This document shows, in pieces, positions 23,401-34,780 of a stretch of DNA of 64,000 nt. Each line of letters begins with the position of its first letter. Position 1 is the first letter of the stretch. Below the pieces are notes generated by a model. It had not been told where the DNA came from. It saw nothing but the letters and a program-made list of their open reading frames with translations, and ran no database searches. The stretch comes from Anaeramoeba flamelloides. Lineage: Eukaryota > Metamonada > Anaeramoebidae. The position numbers and the translations under genes are program-made. The stretch spans positions 9,693,001 to 9,757,000 of the forward strand of contig JANTQA010000036.1 of the NCBI GenBank assembly GCA_027625915.1, written 5' to 3'.

Positions 23401-24511
23401 CATTTGAAAAGATTTATAAAAAATATAAAGTTCATATTTATTTAAAAATCCAATAACCAAGGTTACCAATTGTTTTTCTTTTTCGTTTTCTTTGTCGTTT
23501 TTGTTTTCTTTTTCGTTTTTGCTTTCTTTTTCTTTTTCGTTTTCTTTATCGTTTTCTATTTCTTTTTCTTTTTCTTTCTCTTTTTCTTTCTCTTTTTCTT
23601 TTTCCTTTTCTTTTTCTGTTTCCTTTTCCTTTTCTTTCTCTTTTTCTTTTTCCTTTTCACTTTCATTTTCATTTTCTTTCTCTTTTTCCTTTTCAATTAA
23701 ACTTTCATGATTTTTTAATCCTTGTTGATTAATTTTTTTCTTTTGAAAATTGTCGACTTGACAATTGCTTATTAATGGAAGACTAATTTTTAACATTTGT
23801 GGATTTGCTTTATCCTGTGAAAAAACACAATCACTTAAATTTGGATAAGGAGATTGATAATTTACCTCATTATAATCGGCAAAAAGTAAAGAGTTTGGAT
23901 TCAATTGAATAAAACCTGGATATGTTTCGTTTTTTGTGTTTTCGTAAGTAACTTGAAAAGTAGCAAAGCCATTTGAAAAATATCTATTGATTTGAAAAAA
24001 TAATTCGTTAACTGATATTTTCCCTTCCATTGATTTTGTTTCTTTGTTTGTCTCGCTTACTTTGGTTAGTGGCATCCATTGGTGAGGATTGTTGGGAGTT
24101 AAAAAATCAATAATTTTAAAAAATCCTTCTAATTTTCCTTTTGAAATGTCTTGAGAATTTATTTCTTCAAAGTGCTGAAAGCCTAGCGATCCACAACCCT
24201 TTAAAAATAGTTCTACATTTTGAATTGGATCACTGATAATTAATAATTGTAAATAAAAAAAAAGAAAAGAAAAGAAAAGTTTTTTTTTGAATTAAAAAAG
24301 GGAAACAGCAACGTTTTTTTATTTTTGAAAACAAGAAAATAAAATTTTTTGTTTGTTTCAAAACGAGGGTATACTCTGAAAGAGTGTGAACAGTATTTGG
24401 GTGAAGTGTGTTTATAGCTTTGCAAAGATATTTGGCAAGTTTTGTAGGTGTTTTTGGTTTGACGTTTTTCTTTAAGATCTTGCTTAGCCATAATGAAACA
24501 AATTGCGACAT
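18550..24511 (-). CDS. CH-domain protein with about eleven tandem PH-like modules
   Basis: Exons 24375-24511 and 18550-24232 (intron 142 nt, GTATAC...ATCAG) join in frame to 1939 residues. Residues 1-95 look like a calponin-homology domain: Trp8, the LCKAINTLHPNTV block, then DPIQNVELFLKGCGSLGF and a final FFKIIDFL helix. The rest repeats a unit of about 90 residues: several beta strands, then a closing amphipathic helix such as KKKQEFIKLF, KKRFLKLFKK or LLSAFLKSY, as in PH-fold domains. Approximate modules: 135-333 (split by a KE tract at 216-299), 360-477, 571-676, 759-848, 862-978, 1027-1114, 1119-1209, 1377-1463, 1581-1671, 1739-1834, 1835-1939. Low-complexity inserts (KE, N, NH/R, GS, ED) fall mostly in loops or linkers. 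CH domains often bind actin or microtubules, and PH folds bind lipids or proteins, so a cytoskeleton-membrane scaffold is plausible. I do not recognise a described family with this architecture. The fold assignment is inference. Confidence 0.85.
19795..19860 (-). repeat. Coding Gly-Ser/Thr repeat
   Basis: A repeat of AGTGGAAGTGGA-type units on the minus strand encodes a GSGSTSGSGSGS linker before the ninth PH-like module. Confidence 0.85.
23465..23700 (-). repeat. Coding (KE)n low-complexity tract inside the CH/PH-like gene
   Basis: An imperfect GAAAAA/GAGAAA hexanucleotide-type repeat encodes alternating Lys-Glu (residues 216-299). It sits between two predicted strands of the first PH-like module. 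The opposite strand gives Phe/Ser-rich shadow ORFs at 23470-23710. Confidence 0.9.
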
Positions 24512-25445
24512 TACAAGAAAAACAGAAAAAAGAAGAAAAATTGTAAAAAAAATGAAACATCAGTTCCAGGTTTTGAAAGAGCTGACGAATAAATAAGTGG
24601 TGATGTTTTGTAAGAACTGATACTTTAATTAAATACACTTTTTGATTTATCTTTTATTTAGTTGAAGATACCGATAAATTCAAAAAAAAAAAAGAGTTAA
24701 GATTTTTTATTTTTGTTTTCGATTTATAAAATTTGATAACTCTACTCATAAAACTTTTCATTTTAGATAGCAGTTCTAAAGTCAACTCTTTCTGGAAAGT
24801 TTATTTAAATTTATGGATCAAAACCGATCTGAAGGATAAGTTCAATAAATTATAAAATTCGAAAAATTCAACCTGAATAATTATTACATTTTTTTTTGGA
24901 TTAGTAGCTATTTCTAATTGATAAATTAGAAACAGTTTAATTTAAGAATAAAACTCAACCAAGAATCGAATATTTTGTTTTTAATTGAAGTATCAACTTC
25001 TTTGTTTGTGAATACTAATTGAGAGTCTAAATTTTTCTTGAAAATATACTTGATGATTAAAATTTCATTTCTTCATAAAGTTACAAGTGAAAAAATCTAT
25101 TATTTAGAGTATTCAAGATCAATTAGTGATTAAATCTTATTAATAATTCACTTTAAGATGTTAGTAAAAGGCTAAACAATTGATATTTCAAAAATTAAAA
25201 AAGTTCGTTTCAATTTTTAAAAAAAGCGAATATTGATATTTTATACCTGAGTTTTCAATGAAAAATACGATAAAAGAAGATTTTTTTTTTTAAATTTATC
25301 TACTTTAGATGATATTACATACTCTTGATTTTAGGAATATTTATTGGTATTTTCTCAAGTATTGTTTTTAATCAAATTTAGTTTATTAAAAAAAAAAAAA
25401 AAGTAATAAAAAGATACATAAAATGAGTTAGAATAAATAAAAATA
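24512..25445. other. Upstream region of the CH/PH-like gene
   Basis: No gene found. The promoter of the minus-strand gene should lie here, but no distinct element stands out. Confidence 0.55.
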
Positions 25446-25474
25446 TTAAAAGAGAGAGAGAGAGAGAGGGGGGG
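25446..25474 (+). repeat. (AG)n microsatellite ending in a G run
   Basis: An AGAGAG run passes into seven G residues. It is the first of three G-rich tracts in this 1.4-kb stretch. Confidence 0.85.
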
Positions 25475-25974
25475 ACTAGAAGTAATAAGTATACATTTAT
25501 ACTTATTAAGAATACAAAATGTTTCTCTTATATTTTTCCTTATTCAAATTGAAACTTTGAAACTTTATTGTCATTAATCTTTAAATCCAATATACGTGCA
25601 GATTTATTACTTTTTAATAGATTTATTTTTTCCCCAATTTGAAATCTAAATTATAGAAAATATATTATCACAATTCAAAATTTATTTATTAATGAGTTGG
25701 TTGGCCTGAATAAGAATAATCTTGAAAACATTAAAAATAGATCTTTTTTTTTTGTCTAAAAAAAAAAAAAAATGAATATAGATCTTCAAACTGTAGACCT
25801 ATATTGATCAATCAAAGTTTACAAGATTATTTCTAAAAATGTTATATAAAATAATTGAACAGTGTTGTTAATTGATTCACAAATTAAAATTTGGGTTGAG
25901 AAAAAAATATGATAGTTGTGTAGTAATATTAAATTACTTAAATATTTATATTATAAAATGTTTAAATTATGAAA

Positions 25975-25985
25975 GGGGGGGGGGG
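25975..25985 (+). repeat. G-run of 11
   Basis: An uninterrupted run of eleven G at the 5' edge of the LINE remnant, exceptional in this A+T-rich DNA. Confidence 0.85.
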
Positions 25986-25989
25986 TAGT

Positions 25990-27450
25990 ACGCATATGAT
26001 ACTGATAGATATAGCAAAATGTTTTGATCCAATGAATTTTATAATAATTAGAAAAATAAATAAAAAAAATTTATTTTAAATAAAATTATCAAAATTTTTT
26101 TATTAGAGTATTATCAAGGTAAAGGGCTTGGAATATTCCAAGGAGGCCCATTATCGCTTATTTTATTTACTCTAATTTCCCATTTTCTTTTATTAAAAAT
26201 TATATCATTAACAAATCATTGTTAAATGTTTGCAGATGATTTAATTTTAATTATAAAAGGAAATAAAATCCAAGCAAATCAAAAATTAAATTCAATATAT
26301 GAAATTATTAATCAATTTAGATTAAAACCTAATAAAGGAAAAATAATTATATCAAAAGATTTAAAATAATTAAATTTAGGTTCTAGATTTAAGTACTAAT
26401 CTTATTTAGTTGATAATTAAAAAAAAAAAAAAAACAAAAGAAATACATAAAAATTGTAAACAATTATTTAACAGCATTTTTTTCAATATTAACTATAAAA
26501 TAATATTAGCTCAATCTTTTATATTAAGTTGGTTGATATATGGATTGGGTTTTTTTTAATTATGAAATAAAGACATTAAACTATACAAATACTTAGGTTA
26601 ATCCATATATTGCTGAGATTTGCAAAATAATCAAAAATAAGTCAATTCTTATTTATTAAATAGAATTTAAAATTGTAAATATAGTAATTCCAGCAAATAA
26701 TAAAAAAAATAAAATAAATTAAAAAAAAAATAAAATAATTTTATCCCTACCTTATTTAGAAAAATTAATAAAAAATTTAATCAACAAAAGAATCAATAAT
26801 AAACAACTGTCATCTAAAAGGTTTAATTGGGTCGAGGTTGGGGGGGGGGGGGGGGGGGGTTATAAGTACGTCCGGAATGAGTTATTGAATTGTAAAACTT
26901 GATAATGTCTTTAGGTTTCCATGTGATTTTAAATTATTGGTTAAACTTGTTGTTTTTACTCCATGCTTTTATATTCAGTAAACTTTTTTTTTGTTTTTAG
27001 AATAAAAAATATCATAATTTTTTTTTATATATTTTCAAAAGGAAATAAAACACTAACTTTAGCTTTTCTAGGATTTAAAGAATTAAGTAAAATCTTTGAA
27101 TTTATGTATTATTTTGAATTCTCGAAAAGTTAGATACTTGATGGCACTCAACAGGACTTGAAGACACTCCCTAGATATATTTCACAATAAATAAAAAGCA
27201 AAAATATTTATTTAAACCCGAAAAATTTTCAGTTATCTCCCAAACCCAACAATTCTAAAATTCGGAGCATATTCTAATTACTTAAATGGTAATTTAATAG
27301 AATGGATTAAAAAATTCAAATCGATTTTATCTTTTATATTTAATATATGATATAAGGAAATAATAGAAAATATTGACCATTTTCTATCGGGGTATGTCCT
27401 TTCCATAAAAATGGTATATTAATATTTTTCAAAATAAATGAAAAGAAAAA
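25990..27450 (+). mobile_element. Decayed LINE (non-LTR retrotransposon) with RT motifs
   Basis: Conceptual translation shows reverse transcriptase blocks in order: ILIDIAKCFDPMNF (about 26000-26045, motif with catalytic Asp), GLGIFQGGPLSLILFT (about 26125-26175) and MFADDLILII (about 26228-26260, the x-A-D-D catalytic box with Phe for Tyr). A final trace near 27330-27400 reads ENIDHFL, like the zinc module of the other two LINE remnants. Several frames and many stops make it non-functional. A 20-G run (26840-26859) interrupts it. Confidence 0.8.
26840..26859 (+). repeat. G-run of 20
   Basis: Twenty consecutive G between GAGGTT and TTATAAG. It may be a real homopolymer, a G-quadruplex former, or a sequencing artefact whose length is unreliable. 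Confidence 0.8.
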
Positions 27451-27603
27451 AATCTGAATAAATTAAATTTAAATCAAAACCGTTCAAAATTACTTTCATA
27501 ATAATCTTGAATTATATGATTTTATACTTAAATTCCTCGTAGAAATTTAAGTATAACTGCAAAAAGAGTGTAATTTTACCATCCTTCAAAAATATACAAA
27601 GTA

Positions 27604-27774
27604 TACTGGTATTTGAATCGTAAATTAGAAAAAATTTCACTTCATTTTCATTTTCCTTTTTTTAATTTCCTATTTCAAATTACAACTTACTAATTTGAGA
27701 CTTGATTTCTTATTGAAAAAAGCCTGGAAAAGGAAGTGAAAATTTTTATCACAATTAAAAATCAAATAACAGTA
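27604..27774. mobile_element. MITE family 3 (TACTGGTATTTG ends), copy 2
   Basis: About 170 bp with inverted ends TACTGGTATTTGAAT and ATCAAATAACAGTA. It carries the family block AAAATTTCACTT and its inverse AAGTGAAAATTTTT. Flanked by TA. Non-coding. Confidence 0.75.
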
Positions 27775-28282
27775 TATACAGTTTATTTTTGATATAATTG
27801 GATTTTTTGTTATTAAACACCTTGGTATTTTTTGACCATTAACCCTGCCTCGTCGTCTCAACCAAGTAATTATATGGTTTTTGAAAAATTATTGATTTTT
27901 AAAAAAAAAAATGAATTATTCAGGCATTACTCTTTGATCATCAGGAGTCAAATTTAAAGCTTTCTCTCCTAGTTTCAGAACTAATCTTACTTAAATTTCT
28001 CCAAACATTATTCTCATTGATTTTGCCAAGCAATGGGTATTTTTTCATCCTAGTTTTAATTACTGTGTAACAGAGTTGTTTAGATAAAATTTTAATTTGG
28101 AAATTGGAAAATCGGTTATTATTTTTTTGTGTTTTAATTTTGAAACTAAAGGGAAATTTTGTTCCTCTTATTTTGAACTTAATAGTAACTCTTCTACAAT
28201 CTTTGAAAATCTGTTTTTTTCATTGTCTTATTGAAATTCTGAGAAAAGGAGGAACTTTCATCTACTAAATAAAACAGAACTT

Positions 28283-28449
28283 TACTGGTATTTGATTGAA
28301 AAATGGGAAAAATTTTCACTTCTTTTTCAATTTCCTTTTTCAAGTAGAACCACAAACTCCAACCTTCTCCTTTGAGAACTAAATTTATTAAAGAAAAATA
28401 TGGAAAAGGAAGTGAAAATTTTTTCCCATTTATAATTCAAATACCAGTA
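28283..28449. mobile_element. MITE family 3, copy 3
   Basis: 167 bp; ends TACTGGTATTTGATT and AATTCAAATACCAGTA. The inner arms AAAATTTTCACTTC and GAAGTGAAAATTTT pair, so the whole unit folds on itself. Confidence 0.8.
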
Positions 28450-28942
28450 TAGGATTTTTGATCCCAATTTGAAAATCTCCTTAATAAACAAGTCACTGAA
28501 AAAGGATTTGAGAAGATTGATTTTTCTCTCATCTGAAAAAAAGATTATTCCTACCAACAAAATTACAAATATATTTTCAAAAATAACAACTTAATTTGCT
28601 TTAAATTTATCGAAAACAAATTTTTAATTTTGCTTCTTTTTTGCAAATGTGGAAAGAAAAATAAAAAATAAAATTACAGATATAACAAATTTCTATTTCA
28701 GGTTTCTAAAATGAAACCAGAGAGATTTAGTCAAATAGAATTCCATTGGTTCACTTTCAAGAACAATATTCTAATTGAAAATTTTTTGACAAGTTTCCAA
28801 CCTTTCTGTAAATTTAATTTTTGAAAAAGTGATTTAATTTTTGCCGAACCTGGGAATTTGAAACTTTCTGAAGGAATTAACTAAAGGTTTGGAAAAAAAT
28901 GATTCATTTTTTTTTTTTTTATTTTTATTTTATAATTTCTCA
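28450..28942. other. Upstream region of the USP gene
   Basis: The USP reading frame extends upstream of its ATG to 28889 without an ATG. A T tract (28908-28921) just precedes the start. No other gene. Confidence 0.6.
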
Positions 28943-31900
28943 ATGACAGAAAAGGATAGCAAAAAAATTGAAAACACCGAAAACCAAGTTAAGAAAGAGG
29001 AAGAAGAAGACAAAGTCATAAAATTATCACGAAAGGAAGAAAAAGATAAAGCAGAACAAATCAAGCAACAAAACGCAGAACTTATACCTGGACATTTTTG
29101 GTGTTTAATTGAAATAAAATGGTACGAGTCTTGGGAAAAGTACGTTGAGCAAGATGATTTATTAGAAGAGAACGATTTAAAATTCCCAAGGCCAGGTAAA
29201 ATCGATAATTCTTCTTTATTGGAGAAGGGTAAAGTCATAAGAACTCTAGTTACTGGTGAACACTTTCTTCTTATTCACCTTGCACTTTGGGAATTCTTTC
29301 ATTCAATGTAAGCATTTATTTTCTCACCTTCTACGATTACTTTTATCAAAACAAAAAAAAAAAAAAAAAATTAATATTGGTTAATTTACTTTTTTAATTT
29401 TTTTCTTTGTGCTCGGCAAAATTTTTTCTTGAATGTTTTTCTTTCGTTTTGGTTTTCTGTGACTTCATTTTTTTCTTGTAATTCAATCAATTTTTTTTTT
29501 TGAACAAAAACAAAAAACAAAAAACAAATAAAAAACAAATAAATAAACAATTCTAAAAAAAAAAGTTATGGAGGAGAGCCAATAATTAAAAGAAAAGTTC
29601 TTGAACTTGGTAAGAACAAAGAAAAATTAATTGTAGTCCATCAAAAAGTATTATATTTATATTCGAAACAAAACGGGCAAGTCAAAAAGAGAGCCACAAT
29701 TAGGCTAGTTGTCAATTGCACAATCGAAGACATTGTCGATCTTATCGAAAGATCCTTCAATATTAAAAAGAAAAACAAACTCAAATTGTTTTTACTGAAT
29801 AAGGACTATGAGAAAGTGGAGGAGTTGGATGATCCAGAGCAAACAATTTACGAGTCCAAGCTCGAACAAGACGACATTATTTTGTGGGAAGTTGAAAAAA
29901 AAAAAAAGAAAAAAAAACCAAAAAAAAAATCGACGTATAATTATGGGTATAGCTATAGAAGCTCTAAACCTAGCGCAAAGGGGCTGACTGGGCTGAGTAA
30001 TTTGGGAAACACATGCTTTATGAATTCTGGTTTACAATGTCTCTTAAATACCATCCCTCTTCGAGACGTCTTTCTACAAAAGTTATGGGTCAGGGATCTC
30101 AACACAACAAATCCTATCGGAATGAAAGGTGAACTTGCACGCGCATTTGCCGATCTCGTGAGCACATATTGGTCTGGAAACCATTCCGTAATCTCACCTA
30201 GAGATGTGAAATATGTTATTGGCCGTTTTGCTTCACAATTCATGGGGTTTGCACAACAAGACTCCCAAGAATTAATTTCCTTTTTATTAGATGGCTTGCA
30301 CGAAGACCTGAATAGAATTATTGATAAGCCATATATTCCAGATATTGATGGTACAAATTGTAAAGACCTTCAAAAATTATCCAAACAAACTTGGTATAAT
30401 TACAAACGTAGAAATGATAGTTATATTGTTGGTAAATAATCTTTTTTTTTTTTTTTTTTTTAATTTTCTATTTTTATTTTGTTCTATTTTTCATTTTTTG
30501 TTTTTTTTCCAAAAAATAATTTATCAAAAATAAGAACCTAATTTGAAACAAATTGATTAAATTATTTTTATTTGATCTACAGTCTTTTTAAAAATGTGAG
30601 AACTTTTTTAAAACTTTTATTTCAAGTTTTCGTTTTTAAAAAAGTGAAAACTCTTTTTCAGAATTAAACACTTTTTAAAAGTTTTCTATCTTAATAAAGT
30701 GAAGGGTATACCTTTAAATATGGCGTAGGGGTTGGGGGGTATGAAGGAAAGCACTTTTTTTTAAAAAAAAGTACACACTTTACTGAAAACACAAAACTTT
30801 AAAAAAGTTTTAATTCTGATAAAATCATAACCAAAAAAGTACTCACTTTTTTTAAAATGGCTATGGTGATTTATGAAAATTAAATGATCACTCCTTTGTT
30901 ACTTGACTCATGAATCAGATTGAATTATTAAGAAAACATCTGACCATGGAAGAATTTTTCAATTTAAATTACTTTCCGAAATTATTAAATCACCTCTAAT
31001 AACTGAACTGGAAAAATAATATCGAAATATTTGCAATTTACTATTTGTTTCAAAATAAATTGAACAAAATTTTCATTTAGCTTTTCCAAAAAACAGAAAA
31101 AGATTTTAATAATCATGTAACGTTTCAAATGTTTAATTCCAGAAAGGCAAGCTTAAATTATTAATTTCTGTCTTTTAGAATTGTGAACTTTTGATGATTT
31201 ATTTTAAATTCTTGGTATGGTGATTTTTTTGGAAAGCCAAATGAAAATTTGGATCTTTTAATATCGAAATATTTGGAATTTATTAGTACAACTATTTTAA
31301 AAAAGTTAGAACTAAAAGTTTTAAAAAGTGTTACCCAAGCTCACTAAAACGAGAAAGCCAGATAGTTTTAAAGGAACAACTTTTCAAACTTTTAATCCTC
31401 ACTTTTTTAAAACAGCTGTATTACAAAAACTTTATGATAAAATTCAAATTTTTAAATAATCTATTATTATTTTTTTTTTTGTTCGAATAATAACAATTAA
31501 AAATCCTCCCTTCAATTTCAATAAAAAAAAAAAAAAAACGAAAAAAATTATTAATTATTCCAGATATTAATTTATTAAATTTAAATTACAATTTTATAAA
31601 AAATTTAATTCTAAAATCATTTAATTTATTTTAACATTTTTTTTTTTTTTTTCCCCCTCACAATTTTGTGATCTAATGTAATTTTAAACAAAATTACTTT
31701 GAAGAATTAAATTAAAATTGATTTCAAAAATAAGATGAGATGAGATGACATATATTATGTTAATTCGAACTTTCATTAATTGTAAAATTGTGATAACACA
31801 AAAAAAAAAAAAATGTTGTTTACATATTTAACAATAAAGAAAAAAAAATAGAAAAAAAAAAGAAAATACTATTGCTATTTTAACAATAATGTGACAAAAA

Positions 31901-33704
31901 AAGTATCTCAAAAATAGTTGATAAATTTCAATTACCACATTTTTAGTATTATATTAAAAAACAATTTTTGACACACTTTTTCAAAACAACTTACAATTTA
32001 TTATTTTTCCAAAAAATTTATCAATTATGATTTTGCTCAAAAAATTTAATACAACTTTTTGATAAAAATATAAAAAAAACAAATTAAATTGCAAAAAAAA
32101 AAAAAAAAATAAAAAAAAAAAAAACATTAATAGATCTTTTCCAAGGCCAACTCCGTAATAGATTAATTTGTCCAGAATGTAATACCGAATCATATAAATT
32201 TGATCCATTAATGTATTTGACTGTCCCAATCCCAACTGCAAGAGATCTCCATCTCAATATTACTGTCATTCCATATGATCGAACTACGCAACCATTGAAG
32301 GAATATTATATAAAAAGTAGGAAATCTGATGGTATTGATGGTGTGTTATCCAAATTATCAAATTATTGCGGCATTGAAGAAAGCACATTGCATTTAACTG
32401 AAATTTATAAAGAAAAAATATATAAGGAATTCCAATCATTATATTCTATGGACGAGGTTAAATCTGTAGATTTATTTGTAGCATATGAAATTCCAAAATA
32501 CGACGAAGACGAAAAAGTTGAAGTCCCAATCTATTTCACTTACTTAAAAGGAAGAACCATACACAAATTTAGCTTGCCCTCAAAAATTGTATTACCACTT
32601 GGTAAAATGGATGCTAATAAATTTCAAGAATTGGTTTCTGAAAAGGTCTATCAGCTATGCCCAGATCTTAAATCCCTTTGTGAAGAGCATAGCAAAGATG
32701 AATCATTCGAAATCGAAAGCAGCGAAGAAGAAGTTCAAGTCCGCGAATCTTATTGGAGCACCAAAACTGTTAAAAAGCCATTGCCAAAGGAAACCATCAT
32801 TGAATTATTCAAACAATATGGCTTCAAAATTAATGAATTCAACCCAGAATTCCAAATTACAGTTACTAAGGAAAAATATTCTTCTTACAAAGCAAACACA
32901 AGCTTATTAAATCTTGAAGAACCAGTGAAAATCAAAAAGAAAATGTCCATTGAAATTAGATTCAATCCAAATTTAACAAAAAAGGATCCAGAATTTATAG
33001 ACAGATTCTCAAAAGTTGAAAAACATGAATCGGTTACACAAAGTGGAAGCTCAAAAAAAAAATCTAAAATGGGCGTTTCTCTATCTGATTGCTTAAATGC
33101 ATTTGTTGAAGAAGAAAAATTAAACAAAAACAACAAATGGTACTGCCCCGTTTGTAAGGAACATGTCCAAGCCAAGAAAAAATTTGATATCTGGAGGTTA
33201 CCGGATATTTTGGTCATCAATTTAAAACGTTTCTCGCCAGGTAGATGGTATCGAAATAAAGTCAGCACCTTTGTAAACTTCCCTACATTTATCGATATGG
33301 AAAAATACATTTTGGGACCAAAGGACCCTAAGGGATACAAATATGAAAATTACGCCGTTTCTAATCACTTCGGTGGCGTTGGTGGCGGTCATTATACAGC
33401 CTACGGTAAAAATCACACTACAGGCGATTGGTACGGTTACAATGATTCCTCTGTTTCGAGTATTAGTAGCCCAGAGTCAGCCAAAACAGACGCTGCATAC
33501 GTTCTATTTTATAGAAGAATATATGATGAAGAAAAATCAGCAAATTCTTCAGAAAATGAACAACAAAAAGATAATGAAAACGATAATGAAAATGAAAATA
33601 AGGATGAAAATGAAAATAAGAATGAAAATGAAAATGAAAATGAAAATGAAAATGAAAATGAAAAGGAAAAGGAAAATGAAAATGAAAATGAAAATGAAAA
33701 CTAA
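28943..33704 (+). CDS. Ubiquitin-specific protease (USP4/11/15 type), DUSP-Ubl-USP
   Basis: Exons 28943-29307, 29566-30431 and 32134-33704 join in frame to 933 residues. The start is ATG 28943; the open frame further upstream begins only with TTG. A DUSP domain spans about 47-130 (GHFWCLIEIKWYESWEKYV, PGKIDNSSLL). A Ubl-like segment follows at about 135-235, then a Lys-rich stretch (236-248), a possible nuclear signal. The USP domain has the Cys box LSNLGNTCFMNSGLQC with C272, the QQDSQE motif, zinc ligands C423/C426 and C748/C751, and the His box GGGHYTAY with H830, then D848. All catalytic residues are present. The insert between the two CPxC pairs is large, as in USP4/15. The product should cleave ubiquitin from substrates. 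The C-terminal 50 residues are an (NE)n tract. Introns are 258 and 1702 nt. Confidence 0.95.
31043..31290. mobile_element. Family D element, copy 2, in the USP intron
   Basis: Left AATTTTCATTTAGCTTTTCC and right GGAAAGCCAAATGAAAATTT are inverted repeats about 160 bp apart. It lies inside the 1702-nt second intron of the deubiquitinase gene. Confidence 0.65.
33560..33702 (+). repeat. Coding (NE)n tract at the C-terminus of the USP
   Basis: An AATGAAAATGAA hexamer-type repeat encodes alternating Asn-Glu up to the stop codon. Antisense HF-rich and frame-shifted KM-rich ORFs here are shadows. Confidence 0.9.
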
Positions 33705-34199
33705 AATTAACCAAATAACGAAGAAGAACTTTAAATTAATTCATAATTTTATTCTTTCTTTTTTAAATTGGTTTCTGATTCTGAAAACAAGATTTTATTT
33801 TATTTTATTTTTTATTTACTTTTTATTTCCACGTTATCTACTTCTTTGAATTAATTTTTCGTTTAATGATTTTGATTTAGCTACTTTAATAAAAATCATC
33901 ATTATTTTTATTTTTTATTTTTATCAATCTTTTGCTATCATTTCTCTATTTTTTATTTTTTATTTTTTTATAATTTGATCTAAAAACACCAAAAAGAATA
34001 TTGTTCTTATTTGAAAAGTAAAAAAATGGATGAGAATTGTTGATCAATAAACAAATTAAGAAAAAAAACAAAGATAATATACTGAAAAGGTTTTTTTTTT
34101 AAAAATAAAAAATAAAAATGATTCATTTGGAACCTAAGTAAGAGTATAAAGAGAAATTTGAATTTTACAAAGTTCAAGAAGTATATGTAATCTAAACTA
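33705..34199. other. 3' flank of the USP gene
   Basis: T-rich spacer with several TTTTTATTTTTTATTTTTAT-like runs. No gene. Confidence 0.6.
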
Positions 34200-34780
34200 T
34201 TTTTCAAAAATTGTGACTCATTTTATACTGTTATTGGTAGTTGTTTTGTTTGGTTTTATCGCAGTTTCTTATCAAAAAAATATTTTCAAATTTTGGAAGA
34301 GAATCATTATATTCTAATTTTGCAAATTTTTGTTCAACTTTTACAAATTTTTGTTTTTCTTTTATTTTTCTTTTTCTTTTTCTTTTCTTTTTTTTTTTTT
34401 ACAATAGATCATACCGAAAAAAAAAAGAACTTTGAAAAGATAAAATAATTATTAAGAAAATTGAGGCGATGAAATATCTTTTAAAATGAATTGAATTATT
34501 CATAAAAAATCTTATTATTAAACCTTTTTTCAGTGAAAGTTCGGTAATAAAAAAACCATAATACTAATTTTAAAAAATGGTGACTCACCTTTATTTATGT
34601 TTTTGGTTTTATTTTTTTAATTTTTATAATATCCTCGTAATAAATATTTAGAATGATTTAAAAGTGAATTATTAATATGATTCAATTATTTGTTTGTTTT
34701 ATATACTATAGAATTTTTTTTTCAATGTATAATTGTAGGTCTGTAACAATTTTTGAAATGGGGTTTACTTTATAATTTTC
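34200..34780 (+). repeat. Dispersed repeat family I, copy 2
   Basis: Begins TTTTTCAAAAATTGTGACTC and carries the same block order as the copy at 3100, including TCAGTGAAAG and TTAGAATGATTTAAAAGTG. No coding sequence. Confidence 0.6.

Noticed and set aside
23470-23710. Phe- and Ser-rich plus-strand ORFs
   Set aside because: They are the antisense of the (KE)n coding tract of the CH/PH-like gene.
24240-24638. 132-codon minus-strand ORF over the CH exon
   Set aside because: It is in another frame from the CH-like peptide and has no conserved pattern.
33343-33849. 168-codon ORF with KMKMKM text
   Set aside because: It is the shifted frame of the USP C-terminus; the His box and (NE)n tail are in the other frame.
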